Shown here: piece after piece, positions 1 to 8,891 of the stretch
How the letters are laid out: every line of letters starts with the position of its first letter
How positions within the stretch are numbered: the stretch's first letter is position 1
Position numbers and translations under genes: made by a program
Source of the DNA: Saccharibacillus sp. JS10
GTDB lineage: Bacteria > Bacillota > Bacilli > Paenibacillales > Paenibacillaceae
Length of the DNA stretch: 64,000 nt
Assembly (NCBI RefSeq): GCF_024436065.1
Contig: NZ_JANFNS010000004.1
Location: 124,001 to 188,000 of the forward strand
Reading direction: 5' to 3'
Notes under the pieces: generated by a model
Seen by the model: the letters and a program-made list of their open reading frames with translations, nothing else
Told to the model about the DNA's origin: nothing
Databases searched by the model: none

Positions 1-1055
1 ACAAGAAGATCGCCTTCCGAAGCTTTACGAATCGTCTGATCGCTGACTTCAAGTACTGTCGCGGCACTATCCGAGATCGAACGCACGCCGATTACGACTT
101 CATCAAGCGTAGAAGTGCTATCCGTTAAGCGATGAGACGAGTGTTCCGCGCCTTGCGCGACATCTTGAATCGACGTCGAGATCGTTTCGGTTGCAAGACT
201 ACTTTGCTCCGCGCTTGCCGAAAGTTCTTCCGAAGAAGCGGCAACTTGCTGCGAAGTATCGATGACTTCGTCGAATAGATTACGTAAATTTTGCGTCATA
301 TCGTTGAAACTATTTGCCAAAGTCGTCAATTCATCGCCGGTATGGTCGGTTACGCAACGCGTAAAATCGCCTTCACCTGCAAGTTTCAATGAACCGGCTA
401 CAGCGCTTAGACGTTTGCGGATACGACGTGTGAATAACAATACGGCTGCTGTTGAGACGACCAAAATACCCGCTAATACGATAACGAAAAGAGTGAAAAA
501 GTCAGATAAGATTTTTTCGATGATGCTTTGCGGGGCTCCGACATAGAAAATGCCGATAATTTGATCTTGCGCATTCAAGATAGGACGGTAAGCGGCTTGA
601 TACGTATTGCCAGCCACATTGGCTTCGCCGACAAACAATTCGCCGCGATCCAGTACCGCTTGTTTGACTTTGTCGGATACTTGAGTGCCTACTGCGCGTT
701 TGCCTTCAACTTGGACATTGGTGGCAACGCGCGTATCGCCTTGGAAGATCGTGACCGTGCCGCCGCTATCGCTACCGATATTGTCGACCAGATCAAAATT
801 ATCATTCATCAACGCAGTGCCTTTATATAATTTCCCGTCTGTAATACTCCAGTCTCCGGGGAAAGCACTGTCCATATAACGATAAGCTAATGCCAAATCG
901 CCTTTTGCTTTTTCGGCTGCGAATGACTTGATTCCTTTACTCACTTGCTGGTGAACCAGAATCCCTACAATTCCGGCAAACAAAATCATAGCGGTGAGAA
1001 ATAACAAGTTAATTTTCGTTCCTAATTTCAAAGATAAATGTAATTTTTTACGCAC
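1..1055 (-). CDS. Methyl-accepting chemotaxis protein (C-terminus beyond window)
   Basis: Membrane chemoreceptor that would pass ligand signals to CheA/CheW. I translated it by hand because it has no stop in the window. It starts at GTG 1055 behind AAGGAG with 9 bases between. The order is: a transmembrane helix at about residues 13-36, an extracellular single-Cache-like domain (about 37-180, with the motif GIFYVGAP near its end), a second helix (about 186-210), a HAMP domain, and the start of the signalling helix (ASSEELSASAEQSS). About 351 residues are visible; the conserved tip that binds CheA/CheW lies outside. The ligand is unknown; Cache receptors often bind small carboxylates or amino acids. 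No chemotaxis genes are adjacent, so it is probably an orphan receptor. Confidence 0.9.
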   Translation of the reverse strand, partial: MRKKLHLSLKLGTKINLLFLTAMILFAGIVGILVHQQVSKGIKSFAAEKAKGDLALAYRYMDSAFPGDWSITDGKLYKGTALMNDNFDLVDNIGSDSGGTVTIFQGDTRVATNVQVEGKRAVGTQVSDKVKQAVLDRGELFVGEANVAGNTYQAAYRPILNAQDQIIGIFYVGAPQSIIEKILSDFFTLFVIVLAGILVVSTAAVLLFTRRIRKRLSAVAGSLKLAGEGDFTRCVTDHTGDELTTLANSFNDMTQNLRNLFDEVIDTSQQVAASSEELSASAEQSSLATETISTSIQDVAQGAEHSSHRLTDSTSTLDEVVIGVRSISDSAATVLEVSDQTIRKASEGDLL

Positions 1056-1144
1056 ACTCTAGCGCTCCTTGTCACGTTTAATGCTAGTTATATCGGTAAA
1101 ATTTAAAGTTTTTAAATACATTTCACCAAAAAAACGACAAAAAA

Positions 1145-1174
1145 CAGGACTTTTAACATAAGTAAAAAGTCCTG
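1145..1174 (-). terminator. Rho-independent terminator of the GAF histidine kinase
   Basis: A 10-bp perfect stem (CAGGACTTTT with AAAAGTCCTG) is followed, on the minus strand, by TTTTTTGTCGTTTTTTT. It sits between the stop of the kinase gene and the start of the chemoreceptor gene, so the two are probably separate transcripts. Confidence 0.85.
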
Positions 1175-1209
1175 CGATGTATTTGATAAAATTGAAACGT
1201 TTCGATCTA

Positions 1210-2484
1210 TTAATGCTCTAAAATCCCTTCCGGCAGCGCTACAGGGAGGCAGAAAGCGAAGCATGTTCCGGAAGACGAAGAATGTTCCAAGCGAATATCC
1301 CCGTCCATCAATTGGACAAGCTGTTTGCAAATCGATAATCCAAGCCCTGTTCCGCCATAACGGTTCACGTAATTCGCGGTGTGCAGCTGAGTAAAAGCAT
1401 GGAATAACTGAAGTTGCTTATCCGGTTCGATGCCGCTACCGGTATCGGTCACAGTGAAATGCAGATAGGTCTCGTCCGTGCCTTTTCTAGTCGTCAGCGA
1501 TTCGCATGAAGCGTGAGGGTCGGAATCTGCATAAGCTTCAATACGAATTTCGCCAGACTCCGTAAATTTCAATGCGTTAGAGATTAAATTCACGAGAATT
1601 TGTCGAATTTTATTTTCGTCTCCGATCCATAGATCAGGCACGCTCAGCGGGATAATATCATGAAGCTGAATGTCTTTGCGCTGAGCTTCGGCTCGGAAAA
1701 GCTGCAACACGTCAAATAAACACCCACGCAATGAAAACGGCTCGCGAATCACTTCCATTTTGCCTGCATTGAGCTTCGAGTAGTCTAGAATCTGATTAAG
1801 AATCGTCATTAGCGAGCTGCCGCTGGTATGAATCAGATCCAAATACTCCGATTGCTTGGCGGTCAGCGGCGTCGATTGCAACATCTCGCCGATATTAAGG
1901 ATGGCGTTCATCGGAGTGCGGATTTCGTGACTCAAGATCGCAAGCAGATTCGCTTTTTCTTCCATCGTTTTCTGGCGTTCTTCTTCCGCTGCACGCCACA
2001 ATCGATACGTTTGATCCAGATCCAGCATATTTTCAAAAAAAGTCGCAAGCGATTGAAGCATCTCCACATCGCGAGCTTGGTACGCATAAAATTGATCGTC
2101 AAACGCGCAAAGCGAACCGAAAACTTTGCCGTCGCTGGTCTTGATCGTTACCCCCATAAAGGAACAACCGCCGACAAAAGGAGTCACGTCCATATCGCGG
2201 GTCAGTGGATGGGTCAAATTATTGTCGATGATCAAAGGCTCGGGTCCATTTTCCGTCACAAGATGACAGTACGAATCGGTATGATCGATAACCAGACCTT
2301 CTTCTAAAATAATCGCGCTGCGATTAATCGTATTTAGAACTTTCGTTTCCGCGTCGTCGCTGAGTGCAATACAAAAGGTGTTAGCGGGGATTGACTTGCT
2401 CGCGGTATCGACAATCTGCGCCGCAGAAGCATAAAGTTTGTCGGACAATACCTCTACAACGTCGATATAACTGGTTTTAAGCAA
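1210..2484 (-). CDS. Cytoplasmic GAF-domain sensor histidine kinase
   Basis: Autophosphorylating sensor kinase. No membrane segment is visible. Residues about 1-165 form a GAF-like domain (VGGCSFMGV, FGSLCAFDD), then a short coiled coil, a HisKA domain with the phospho-acceptor His in LSHEIRTPMNAI, and an HATPase_c domain (NALKFTESG, GTGLGLSICKQLV). There is no receiver domain and no response regulator next door, so its partner is unknown. I prefer the TTG start at 2484, which has GGAGG 8 bases upstream, over the ATG at 2559 that adds 25 unusual residues and has no clear ribosome binding site. The GAF domain resembles those that sense redox or small molecules, but nothing shows the ligand. 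Confidence 0.88.
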   Translation of the reverse strand: MLKTSYIDVVEVLSDKLYASAAQIVDTASKSIPANTFCIALSDDAETKVLNTINRSAIILEEGLVIDHTDSYCHLVTENGPEPLIIDNNLTHPLTRDMDVTPFVGGCSFMGVTIKTSDGKVFGSLCAFDDQFYAYQARDVEMLQSLATFFENMLDLDQTYRLWRAAEEERQKTMEEKANLLAILSHEIRTPMNAILNIGEMLQSTPLTAKQSEYLDLIHTSGSSLMTILNQILDYSKLNAGKMEVIREPFSLRGCLFDVLQLFRAEAQRKDIQLHDIIPLSVPDLWIGDENKIRQILVNLISNALKFTESGEIRIEAYADSDPHASCESLTTRKGTDETYLHFTVTDTGSGIEPDKQLQLFHAFTQLHTANYVNRYGGTGLGLSICKQLVQLMDGDIRLEHSSSSGTCFAFCLPVALPEGILEH

Positions 2485-2704
2485 GATACTCGCCTCCAAA
2501 AAAATGAACGTTTCTTCAAAATCCCGAAGGTAAAAGAAAACGTAAATATATTTATTCATAAGTGTTAAATAATAGAAGTTGTTTATGCAAATTATTGGCT
2601 TTCTCTTCTAATAAACCGGGGTACAAGCGATTTAAACAGGCAAAATCATCTGATCTGCTCCTAATCATGTCATAACGTTGAACGGCATATGCAAAAGGGA
2701 ATCA

Positions 2705-2733
2705 TTGCTATTTTTACGCCGCTTCGCTATGCT
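2705..2733 (+). promoter_or_regulatory. Probable sigma-A promoter of the thiamine operon
   Basis: TTGCTA, a 17-base spacer and TATGCT lie about 20 bases upstream of the TPP riboswitch, at the position expected for its transcription start. Confidence 0.6.
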
Positions 2734-2752
2734 AGTCTCAAACCGAACAAGA

Positions 2753-2842
2753 ATGCGGGTGCTGGATGAAGTCCGGCTGAGATGGAAGCCTTATGCTTTC
2801 GGACCGTTAATCTGATCCAGATAATGCTGGCGTAGAGAACCT
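2753..2842 (+). promoter_or_regulatory. TPP (THI-box) riboswitch
   Basis: The conserved THI-element blocks are present in order: GGGTGCT, GGCTGAGATGG, a variable hairpin, ACCGTTAATCTGATC, CAGATAATGCTGGCGTAGAGAA. The RNA binds thiamine pyrophosphate. It is followed at once by an intrinsic terminator, so the likely mode is transcription attenuation of thiFESGO when TPP is plentiful. Confidence 0.95.
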
Positions 2843-2856
2843 CATTCGAATTGTTG

Positions 2857-2888
2857 AAGCCATTCGTGTATTCTCGGATGGCTTTTTT
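2857..2888 (+). terminator. Riboswitch-controlled terminator
   Basis: A 10-bp stem (2857-2866 with 2875-2884, one G-U pair) with loop TGTATTCT is followed by TTTTTT. It lies between the TPP aptamer and thiF and has no gene before it, which marks it as the regulatory terminator of the riboswitch. Confidence 0.85.
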
Positions 2889-2933
2889 GCATATTCGTAA
2901 CGGCAAGCGGATCTCTGGAATAAGGAGAGGGCC

Positions 2934-3971
2934 ATGACGAACACCTTAACACAAGAAGGACACCGAGAACGGTATTCGAGACAAATTTTGTTTCAGCCGA
3001 TCGGTACGGAAGGGCAAAAGAAGTTATTGCAAAGCGCAGTCTGCATTGTGGGGATGGGTGCATTAGGCACGGTACTCGCCAGTCACATGGTGCGCGCAGG
3101 CGTAGGGCATGTTCGGATCGTTGACCGCGATTACGTGGAAATGAGCAATTTGCAGAGGCAAATGCTGTACGACGAACAAGATGCGGCAGAGTCTTTGCCC
3201 AAAGTCATTGCAGCAAAACGTAAATTGCAAAAGATTAATTCAAGCGTCTTCGTCGAAGAACTTTTTGCCGATCTGACTCCAAGCAACATCGATTCTGCCT
3301 TAGAAGGAATAGATCTGGTTTTAGACGGAACCGATAATTTTCAAACGCGTTTTCTACTCAACGACGGTTGTTACCGTGCGAATATTCCTTTTGTATACGG
3401 CGGAGCGGTGTCTTCGCGTGGGATCAGCGCGATCTTTGTTCCGGGCAAAACGCCTTGTCTGCGCTGCTTGGTTCCGGAAGCAGATTCCGGCGGAGAGACT
3501 TGCGATACGGTCGGCGTGATCTCGCCGGTCGTCGATATCGTCGCTTCTTATCAGGCGATTGAAGCGATTAAATGGCTTGTCGGCGATATAGAGGCGCAGC
3601 GAACAAGCGTATTGTCTTTTGATCTATGGCATCATCGGATTCACGAATTGAAGCAGACGCCGGCGCGAGTCGATTGTCCGTGCTGCGGCCTCAAGCTTTA
3701 TCCGGCGCTGCACCAAGACGAGAAGTTAGTGTTGTCGTTATGCGGACGGGAATCGATCCAAATCTCCGGGCATGCCCCGTTCGACTTACAAGAGTGGGCG
3801 AATAAGCTTGAAGCCACGGCTAAATCAATCAAAGTCAATCCTTACCTGATCCGAATCGAACTGCTTGAACACGTTCGCCTTGTCCTATTCGAAGACGGAC
3901 GCGTATTGGTGCAAGGTACAGACGACCCCGCAAGAGCGAGGACTCTGTACGACCGATACATCGGGAGCTGA
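2934..3971 (+). CDS. thiF: ThiF-type sulfur-carrier adenylyltransferase
   Basis: E1-like enzyme that adenylates the C-terminal glycine of ThiS so that sulfur can be loaded. The ThiF/MoeB/HesA fold is clear: N-terminal RYSRQILF, the nucleotide loop GMGALGTVLASHMVRAG, then DRDYVEMSNLQRQ and the DGTDNFQTRFLLND stretch. Two zinc-binding pairs are visible, CLRC and CPCC. At 345 residues it is longer than the minimal form, with a roughly 100-residue C-terminal tail of unassigned role. It starts behind AAGGAGAGG and is the first gene after the TPP riboswitch. MoeB is the alternative, but thiS and thiG follow directly. Confidence 0.92.
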   Translation: MTNTLTQEGHRERYSRQILFQPIGTEGQKKLLQSAVCIVGMGALGTVLASHMVRAGVGHVRIVDRDYVEMSNLQRQMLYDEQDAAESLPKVIAAKRKLQKINSSVFVEELFADLTPSNIDSALEGIDLVLDGTDNFQTRFLLNDGCYRANIPFVYGGAVSSRGISAIFVPGKTPCLRCLVPEADSGGETCDTVGVISPVVDIVASYQAIEAIKWLVGDIEAQRTSVLSFDLWHHRIHELKQTPARVDCPCCGLKLYPALHQDEKLVLSLCGRESIQISGHAPFDLQEWANKLEATAKSIKVNPYLIRIELLEHVRLVLFEDGRVLVQGTDDPARARTLYDRYIGS

Positions 3972-4009
3972 TCTTACCTTTGAGAATGGCTAAACAAGGA
4001 GGCGACTAT

Positions 4010-4642
4010 ATGAAAGATTTTAGATTATATGCGATTACAGGCGAAAATTTTCATCCAGGGCGAAGTCTGGAAGAAGTCATGGAGCAAGCGATCCTAGGCG
4101 GCGCGGACATCGTTCAATTTCGAGACAAATCCAGCGGTAAACATGAACTTTTGCAAAAAGCAAAAAGTCTGCGGCAATTGACTCGTCGGTATGGGGTACC
4201 GCTCATTGTCAACGATCATATCGATCTAGCGCTTGAAGTCAATGCGGACGGTGTTCATCTCGGGCAAGGAGATGTATCGCTTACCGAAGCGCGGCATCGA
4301 CTTGGAAGCAAAATCATCGGAATCTCCACGCATGCTCTGCAAGAAGCAGTCGCTGCGCAGCAAAACGGCGCCGATTACATCGGCGTAGGTCCGATCTATG
4401 CGACGCAAACGAAAGCCGATGTCGTTGATCCTGTCGGATTGGACTATATTCGCGAAGTGTCGCCACACGTCTCTATTCCGTATGTGGCGATAGGCGGCAT
4501 CAAGCTCAGCAATGTCGATGCTGTTATCGAAGCGGGAGCGACTCGAATATGCGCAGTCAGCGAGATTGTCGGAAGCGATGATCCTGCGGCAGTCTGCCGA
4601 GCTTTTCTCGAAAAATTGTCACTTAAGGAGCGGAGATCATAG
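4010..4642 (+). CDS. thiE: Thiamine-phosphate synthase
   Basis: Joins hydroxymethylpyrimidine diphosphate to the thiazole phosphate to give thiamine phosphate. TIM-barrel motifs are visible: VQFRDKSS for diphosphate binding, LIVNDHIDLALEVNADGVHLGQ, and IGVGPIYATQTK with VAIGGI. The ATG at 4010 has AAGGAGG 7 bases before it; an in-frame TTG at 3980 would add 10 residues ahead of that site and is unlikely. The length of 210 residues is typical. It lies 38 bases after thiF and abuts thiS. Confidence 0.94.
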   Translation: MKDFRLYAITGENFHPGRSLEEVMEQAILGGADIVQFRDKSSGKHELLQKAKSLRQLTRRYGVPLIVNDHIDLALEVNADGVHLGQGDVSLTEARHRLGSKIIGISTHALQEAVAAQQNGADYIGVGPIYATQTKADVVDPVGLDYIREVSPHVSIPYVAIGGIKLSNVDAVIEAGATRICAVSEIVGSDDPAAVCRAFLEKLSLKERRS

Positions 4643-4843
4643 ATGGTGGAGCTGATCATTAACGGTACGGTTCGACAATTAGACGCTGCAACGCTGACCG
4701 AAGTCGTTGAACAACTTGGTTTGAACAATCGTCCGATTATCGCTGAAATTAACGGAGAAGTTGTGCTGTCGGAGCATTGGCAGCAGACCGAAGTGGCAGA
4801 TGGAATGAAGATTGAATTCGTGCATTTTGTAGGAGGAGGCTGA
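4643..4843 (+). CDS. thiS: Sulfur carrier protein ThiS
   Basis: Ubiquitin-fold sulfur donor for thiazole formation. It has 66 residues and ends in the diagnostic Gly-Gly tail (VHFVGGG), which ThiF adenylates and which becomes a thiocarboxylate. The start ATG follows the thiE stop codon directly, with GGAGCGGAG upstream inside thiE, so translation is probably coupled. Confidence 0.93.
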   Translation: MVELIINGTVRQLDAATLTEVVEQLGLNNRPIIAEINGEVVLSEHWQQTEVADGMKIEFVHFVGGG

Positions 4844-4848
4844 GCCGC

Positions 4849-5631
4849 ATGGATATTCAAGATCAATGGAAGATCGGCGATCAATTGTTGACGTCACGCT
4901 TTTTCCTCGGAACCGGATTATTCCCGAATCCGTTCGTACAGACGCAAGCGATTCAGGTGTCAGGCGCCGAAGTGCTGACTTTTGCGATTCGCCGAGTGAA
5001 TCTGGCAAGCAGTGAAGACGATAGCATTTTGCAGCATATCGAACCGGATCGATTTCGTTTTTTGCCGAACACATCCGGTTCGCGCACAGCCGAAGAAGCG
5101 GTGCGGATCGCAAGACTAGCTCGCGCTTCGGGACTCAGCGATTGGATCAAAGTCGAGATTGCGGCAGATGAACGAACCTTGTTGCCCGATCCGATCGAGA
5201 CATTGAAAGCGACAGAGATTTTGGTGAAAGAAGGCTTTACGGTGCTTCCGTATATCTCGGATGACCCGATCATGTGCCGGAAGCTAGAAGAAGCGGGAGC
5301 GGCTGCGATCATGCCGGGCGGCGCACCGATCGGAACTGGATTAGGGCTGCTAAATCCGTATCATATCGGGCTGATTATAGAAGAAGCGAAAGTTCCGGTG
5401 ATCGTCGATGCAGGGCTGGGAACAGCGAGCGACGCGGCGCTTGCGATGGAACTAGGCGCGGCGGCAGTCTTGATGAATACGCCTGTAGCGAAAGCTCAAG
5501 ATCCGGTGAAGATGGCGCTTGCGATGCGGTTAGCGATCGAAAGCGGACGCCTTGCGTATCTTGCGGGGCGTATGCCGCAAAAAAGATACGCGTCTGCCAG
5601 CAGCGAATATCATTCGCTAAAGATCAAGTGA
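4849..5631 (+). CDS. thiG: Thiazole synthase
   Basis: Forms the thiazole ring from deoxyxylulose phosphate, dehydroglycine and ThiS thiocarboxylate. Typical ThiG features are FFLGTGLF near the N-terminus, the strand WIKVEIAAD carrying the Schiff-base lysine, AAAIMPGGAPIGTG, and the phosphate site VPVIVDAGLGTASDAALAMELG. The 260-residue length is usual. Five bases separate it from thiS. Using glycine-derived imine fits the presence of thiO just downstream. Confidence 0.95.
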   Translation: MDIQDQWKIGDQLLTSRFFLGTGLFPNPFVQTQAIQVSGAEVLTFAIRRVNLASSEDDSILQHIEPDRFRFLPNTSGSRTAEEAVRIARLARASGLSDWIKVEIAADERTLLPDPIETLKATEILVKEGFTVLPYISDDPIMCRKLEEAGAAAIMPGGAPIGTGLGLLNPYHIGLIIEEAKVPVIVDAGLGTASDAALAMELGAAAVLMNTPVAKAQDPVKMALAMRLAIESGRLAYLAGRMPQKRYASASSEYHSLKIK

Positions 5632-5650
5632 GCGGAAAAGAGGTTGCCGT

Positions 5651-6805
5651 ATGAATACATCGTTTATCGTGCTGGGCGGCGGCATTATCGGGCTTGCTTG
5701 TGCGCTGGAGCTGCGGCTGCGCGGCGCCGCAGTGACGGTGCTTGAAGCCGAAACGTGCGGCGGACAAGCTTCGGGCGCGGCGGCGGGAATGCTCGCGCCG
5801 TATTCCGAAAATCCGGAATCGCCGGATGAATTTTTCCGGCTCTGCCGGGAAAGCCTGGATCTATACCCGAATTGGCAGCAGCGAATTCGGGAATTATCCG
5901 GTATAGACTTCGAATATACCGAGAGCGGAAGCCTGTATGCCGCTTATCACGAAGCGGATCTGCTGGCGCTGGAAAGCCGGCTTCGCTGGCAGCGCCAGCA
6001 TGGTTCGAGCGGCGAGCTGCTGCGCGGCGCTGCGCTGGTCTCGGCGGAGCCGGGGCTATCGCGGCAAGTGGTGGCGGCGCTTCGCACGCCGGAGGAGCGG
6101 CATGTGTATGCGCCGGATTTAGTCGGCGCGTTAATTGCGGCGTGCTTGAACGCCGGGGTGTTGATCCGCGAGCAGCTTGGCAAGCTTGAGCTTGCGGCAT
6201 GGGAGCGCGGCGTGGAAGTTCGCGCAGCCGGGGATTCCGGCGAAGCGGTCTTTCAAGCAGATCAACTGGTGATCTGCACCGGGGCGTGGGCAGGGCATCT
6301 GCCAAGCGAGCTTGGGCTTGAATTGCCCGTGCATCCGATTCGCGGGCAAATCTGTGCGTATCCATGGGATACGCGGCAAGCCGGCACGGAGCCTGTGCGG
6401 CATATGATCTTCAGCAGCCAAGGCTACTTGGTGCAAAAAGCAAACGGAACGCTCGTCTGCGGAGCATCCGAAGACGTAGCGGGCTTTGACACAAGCGTGA
6501 CGGAGCGCGGTATCGCGCGCTTGCTGCGCTGGAACCGCTCGGTGCTGCCTGCGCTGGAAGACAGGCAGCCGATCCACCGCTGGGCGGGGCTTCGCCCAGC
6601 GACTTTGGATGGTCGCCCTCTGATTGGGCGACTGTCGCGCGCAGAGCGCGTGATCCTTGCGGCGGGGCATTACCGCAATGGGATTTTGCTCGCTCCGGCG
6701 ACGGCGAAGCTCGTCGCGGATCTTGCGCAAGGGCGCGAAGCAGAGCCGTGGCAACAGGCTTTTCGTCCAGAGCGTTTTCATCGCCAAACGGTACATCGAC
6801 CATAA
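5651..6805 (+). CDS. thiO: Glycine oxidase
   Basis: FAD enzyme that oxidises glycine to the imine consumed by ThiG. The N-terminal dinucleotide motif GGGIIGLACALELRLRGA, CGGQASGAAAGMLAPYSE, and the C-terminal WAGLRPATLDGRPLIG and GHYRNGILLAPATA are those of the DAO/ThiO family. It is the last gene of the operon and is richer in G+C than its neighbours. The presence of thiO rather than thiH indicates the aerobic route. No thiC, thiD, thiM or thiL is in the window, so the pyrimidine branch must lie elsewhere. Confidence 0.93.
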   Translation: MNTSFIVLGGGIIGLACALELRLRGAAVTVLEAETCGGQASGAAAGMLAPYSENPESPDEFFRLCRESLDLYPNWQQRIRELSGIDFEYTESGSLYAAYHEADLLALESRLRWQRQHGSSGELLRGAALVSAEPGLSRQVVAALRTPEERHVYAPDLVGALIAACLNAGVLIREQLGKLELAAWERGVEVRAAGDSGEAVFQADQLVICTGAWAGHLPSELGLELPVHPIRGQICAYPWDTRQAGTEPVRHMIFSSQGYLVQKANGTLVCGASEDVAGFDTSVTERGIARLLRWNRSVLPALEDRQPIHRWAGLRPATLDGRPLIGRLSRAERVILAAGHYRNGILLAPATAKLVADLAQGREAEPWQQAFRPERFHRQTVHRP

Positions 6806-6814
6806 ATTTAATCG

Positions 6815-6855
6815 ATCCGTTTCTTCTATTATTGATTTAGAAGAAACGGATTTTT
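6815..6855 (+). terminator. Terminator of the thiamine operon
   Basis: A 13-bp perfect stem (ATCCGTTTCTTCT with AGAAGAAACGGAT) ends in TTTTT shortly after the thiO stop. Confidence 0.9.
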
Positions 6856-6872
6856 GCGTGGAACAGAATAGG

Positions 6873-6901
6873 TTGGCGGTAACTCATTTTGTACGTAAAC
6901 T
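6873..6901 (+). promoter_or_regulatory. Possible promoter of the VanRS-like operon
   Basis: TTGGCG and TAAACT are separated by 17 bases and lie after the thiamine terminator and before the response regulator. The hexamers are only fair matches. Confidence 0.35.
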
Positions 6902-7015
6902 AAAAAGATCAAATAAAAATAGAACATTTAGGAACAAGATGCCCGAAAGACTCGTCTTTCTTTATGAAGAGTTCGATCTAACGTACAGGTACGTTTTTTA
7001 AGGAGTGAATAGAAG

Positions 7016-7708
7016 ATGAAAGACGTTACGATTTTGATCGCGGACGACGAGCAAGAAATTGCCGATCTGGTCGCGTTGCACTTAGAAAAAGAAGGATATC
7101 GGACGCTGACCGTACATACCGGGCAAGAAGCGATACAGCGGGTGCAGTCGCAGCCGATCGACCTGATTATTTTAGATATTATGATGCCTGAAATGGACGG
7201 TTACGAGGTGACGCGGCAGCTTCGAACGCAGTACCGGATGCCGATTATTTTTCTCAGCGCCAAAACGTCCGATCTGGATAAAATCACAGGGCTTGTGATC
7301 GGAGCGGACGATTATATGACGAAGCCTTTCAATCCGATGGAACTGGTCGCTCGCGTCAATGCCCAGATTCGCCGTTCGACCCAGCTCAATACGCCGGAGA
7401 AACGCAGTTCCGTTATCGAAATCAACGGACTGACGATCGATTCCGAACAGCGTCAAGTGCAAGTCTATGCGCAAACCGTAGAGCTAACGCCCAAAGAATT
7501 CGATATTTTATATTTGCTTGCCAGCCATCCCAAAAAAGTGTTCAGCGCGGAAAATATTTTTCGCCATGTATGGGAAGACGATTATTTCGAGAGCGGCAAT
7601 ACCGTGATGGTGCATATCCGTACCCTGCGCCGAAAATTAGGCGAAGATTTGGAAAAAAACAGATGGATCAAAACGGTGTGGGGGGTCGGCTATGCGTTTA
7701 ATGGCTAG
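7016..7708 (+). CDS. VanR-like OmpR-family response regulator
   Basis: DNA-binding response regulator. The receiver domain has the acidic pair DD at residues 10-11, the phospho-accepting Asp54 in LIILDIMMPEMDG, and Lys in YMTKPFNP. The C-terminal winged helix is intact (LTPKEFDILYLLASHP, TVMVHIRTLRRKLGED). The wording LIADDEQEIADLVALHL is close to VanR of glycopeptide-resistance clusters, and a VanY-type carboxypeptidase follows. It overlaps the kinase gene by 17 bases. In this setting the target is likely the vanY-like gene, which is inference. Confidence 0.88.
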   Translation: MKDVTILIADDEQEIADLVALHLEKEGYRTLTVHTGQEAIQRVQSQPIDLIILDIMMPEMDGYEVTRQLRTQYRMPIIFLSAKTSDLDKITGLVIGADDYMTKPFNPMELVARVNAQIRRSTQLNTPEKRSSVIEINGLTIDSEQRQVQVYAQTVELTPKEFDILYLLASHPKKVFSAENIFRHVWEDDYFESGNTVMVHIRTLRRKLGEDLEKNRWIKTVWGVGYAFNG

Positions 7709-8807
7709 GCTGACGCGAAGTTTCCGAATGCGAATGATTGTCCTGCTCGGTCTGAGTATGCTGCTTTCCGGTACGGTCACTTACCTGATTTATAAAGGAT
7801 TGCAAATCTACTACGTGGAAAATGCGAAGTTTGGCGATTCTCTTGCGAATTTCCGTAAATTTATTCGCGATGTCGGCGACTTGAACTTTTTCTTGATCTT
7901 TTTTGTGCCGTTTGCGATTTTCTTTTTCTTTTTGCTGACGAAGCCTTATGCGCGTTATTTTCGTGAAATTTCGATCGGGATTCACCGGCTGGCGAACGGA
8001 GATTTTGAAAATCGGGTAGAGATTCGTTCCAGCGATGAGTTTGGCAGTATTGCGGCAGATATGAATGAAGCAGGCGAAAAATTGAAAAAAGCCGTAGAGC
8101 GCGGTGAATTCGCCGAAAATAGCAAAGACCAGTTGATTTTGAATCTGGCTCATGATCTGCGCACGCCGCTCACTTCGGTTTTGGGCTATTTGGATGTCAT
8201 TTTACGCAACGAAGAATTGCCGCGAGAGCAGGTGCAGCATTATACGAATATTGCGTTTACGAAGTCCAAGCGGTTGGAACGATTGGTGGATGAATTATTC
8301 GAAATTACGCGAATGAACTATGGCATGTTGCCGTTACATACACAGACGCTCGATCTCGGCGAATTATTGATCCAGATGCAAGAAGAACTCTATCCTGTGT
8401 TTGAACAAAACGGTCTGACCGCCAAACTCCGGATTCAGCCGGGAATTCAGATTCAAGCCGACGGCGAATTGCTTGCCAGAGTGTTTGAAAATTTACTGAT
8501 CAACGCGGCTCGCTACGGGCAAGACGGACAGGTGATTGAAATTCAGTGCCAAGCGGAGCCGGATCAAGCGGTCGTCACGATTACGAATTATGGCGATCGT
8601 ATTCCAGAGCATGAACTTCCGCATGTATTCGAGATGTTCTATACCGGAGATTCGGCGCGGGTATCTCATCATCAAGGCGGGGGTACAGGTCTAGGTCTAT
8701 TTATCGCCAAAAATATCGTCGAGCGCCATCACGGACAGATTGCGGCAAAAAGCGATTCTATTCGGACTTCGTTTGAAGTCAGCCTACCGATTACTCCTGC
8801 TTCTTAA
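7692..8807 (+). CDS. VanS-like sensor histidine kinase
   Basis: Membrane sensor kinase paired with the preceding regulator. Helices lie at about residues 15-35 and 62-84, with only a short outer loop of about 25 residues between them, followed by a HAMP domain, HisKA with His154 in NLAHDLRTPLTSVLGYLD, and HATPase_c (ENLLINAARYG, GGGTGLGLFIAKNIV). The HisKA wording is very like VanS. So short an outer loop suggests it senses the membrane or an envelope intermediate rather than binding a ligand in an outer domain. It starts at ATG 7692 behind GGGGGG. Confidence 0.88.
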   Translation: MRLMARLTRSFRMRMIVLLGLSMLLSGTVTYLIYKGLQIYYVENAKFGDSLANFRKFIRDVGDLNFFLIFFVPFAIFFFFLLTKPYARYFREISIGIHRLANGDFENRVEIRSSDEFGSIAADMNEAGEKLKKAVERGEFAENSKDQLILNLAHDLRTPLTSVLGYLDVILRNEELPREQVQHYTNIAFTKSKRLERLVDELFEITRMNYGMLPLHTQTLDLGELLIQMQEELYPVFEQNGLTAKLRIQPGIQIQADGELLARVFENLLINAARYGQDGQVIEIQCQAEPDQAVVTITNYGDRIPEHELPHVFEMFYTGDSARVSHHQGGGTGLGLFIAKNIVERHHGQIAAKSDSIRTSFEVSLPITPAS

Positions 8808-8891
8808 GAAAAACTTTAACTTCGTCCTCGCTTTTTTTTAAACGCTGCCTTCTATGCTGAGATGTATAGAGACATAGGAGGGCTTGGATCA

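Noticed and set aside
5685..6365. Arg/Ala/Pro-rich open frame of 226 codons on the minus strand
   Set aside because: It is opposite thiO, which has clear FAD and family motifs; the reading is low-complexity.
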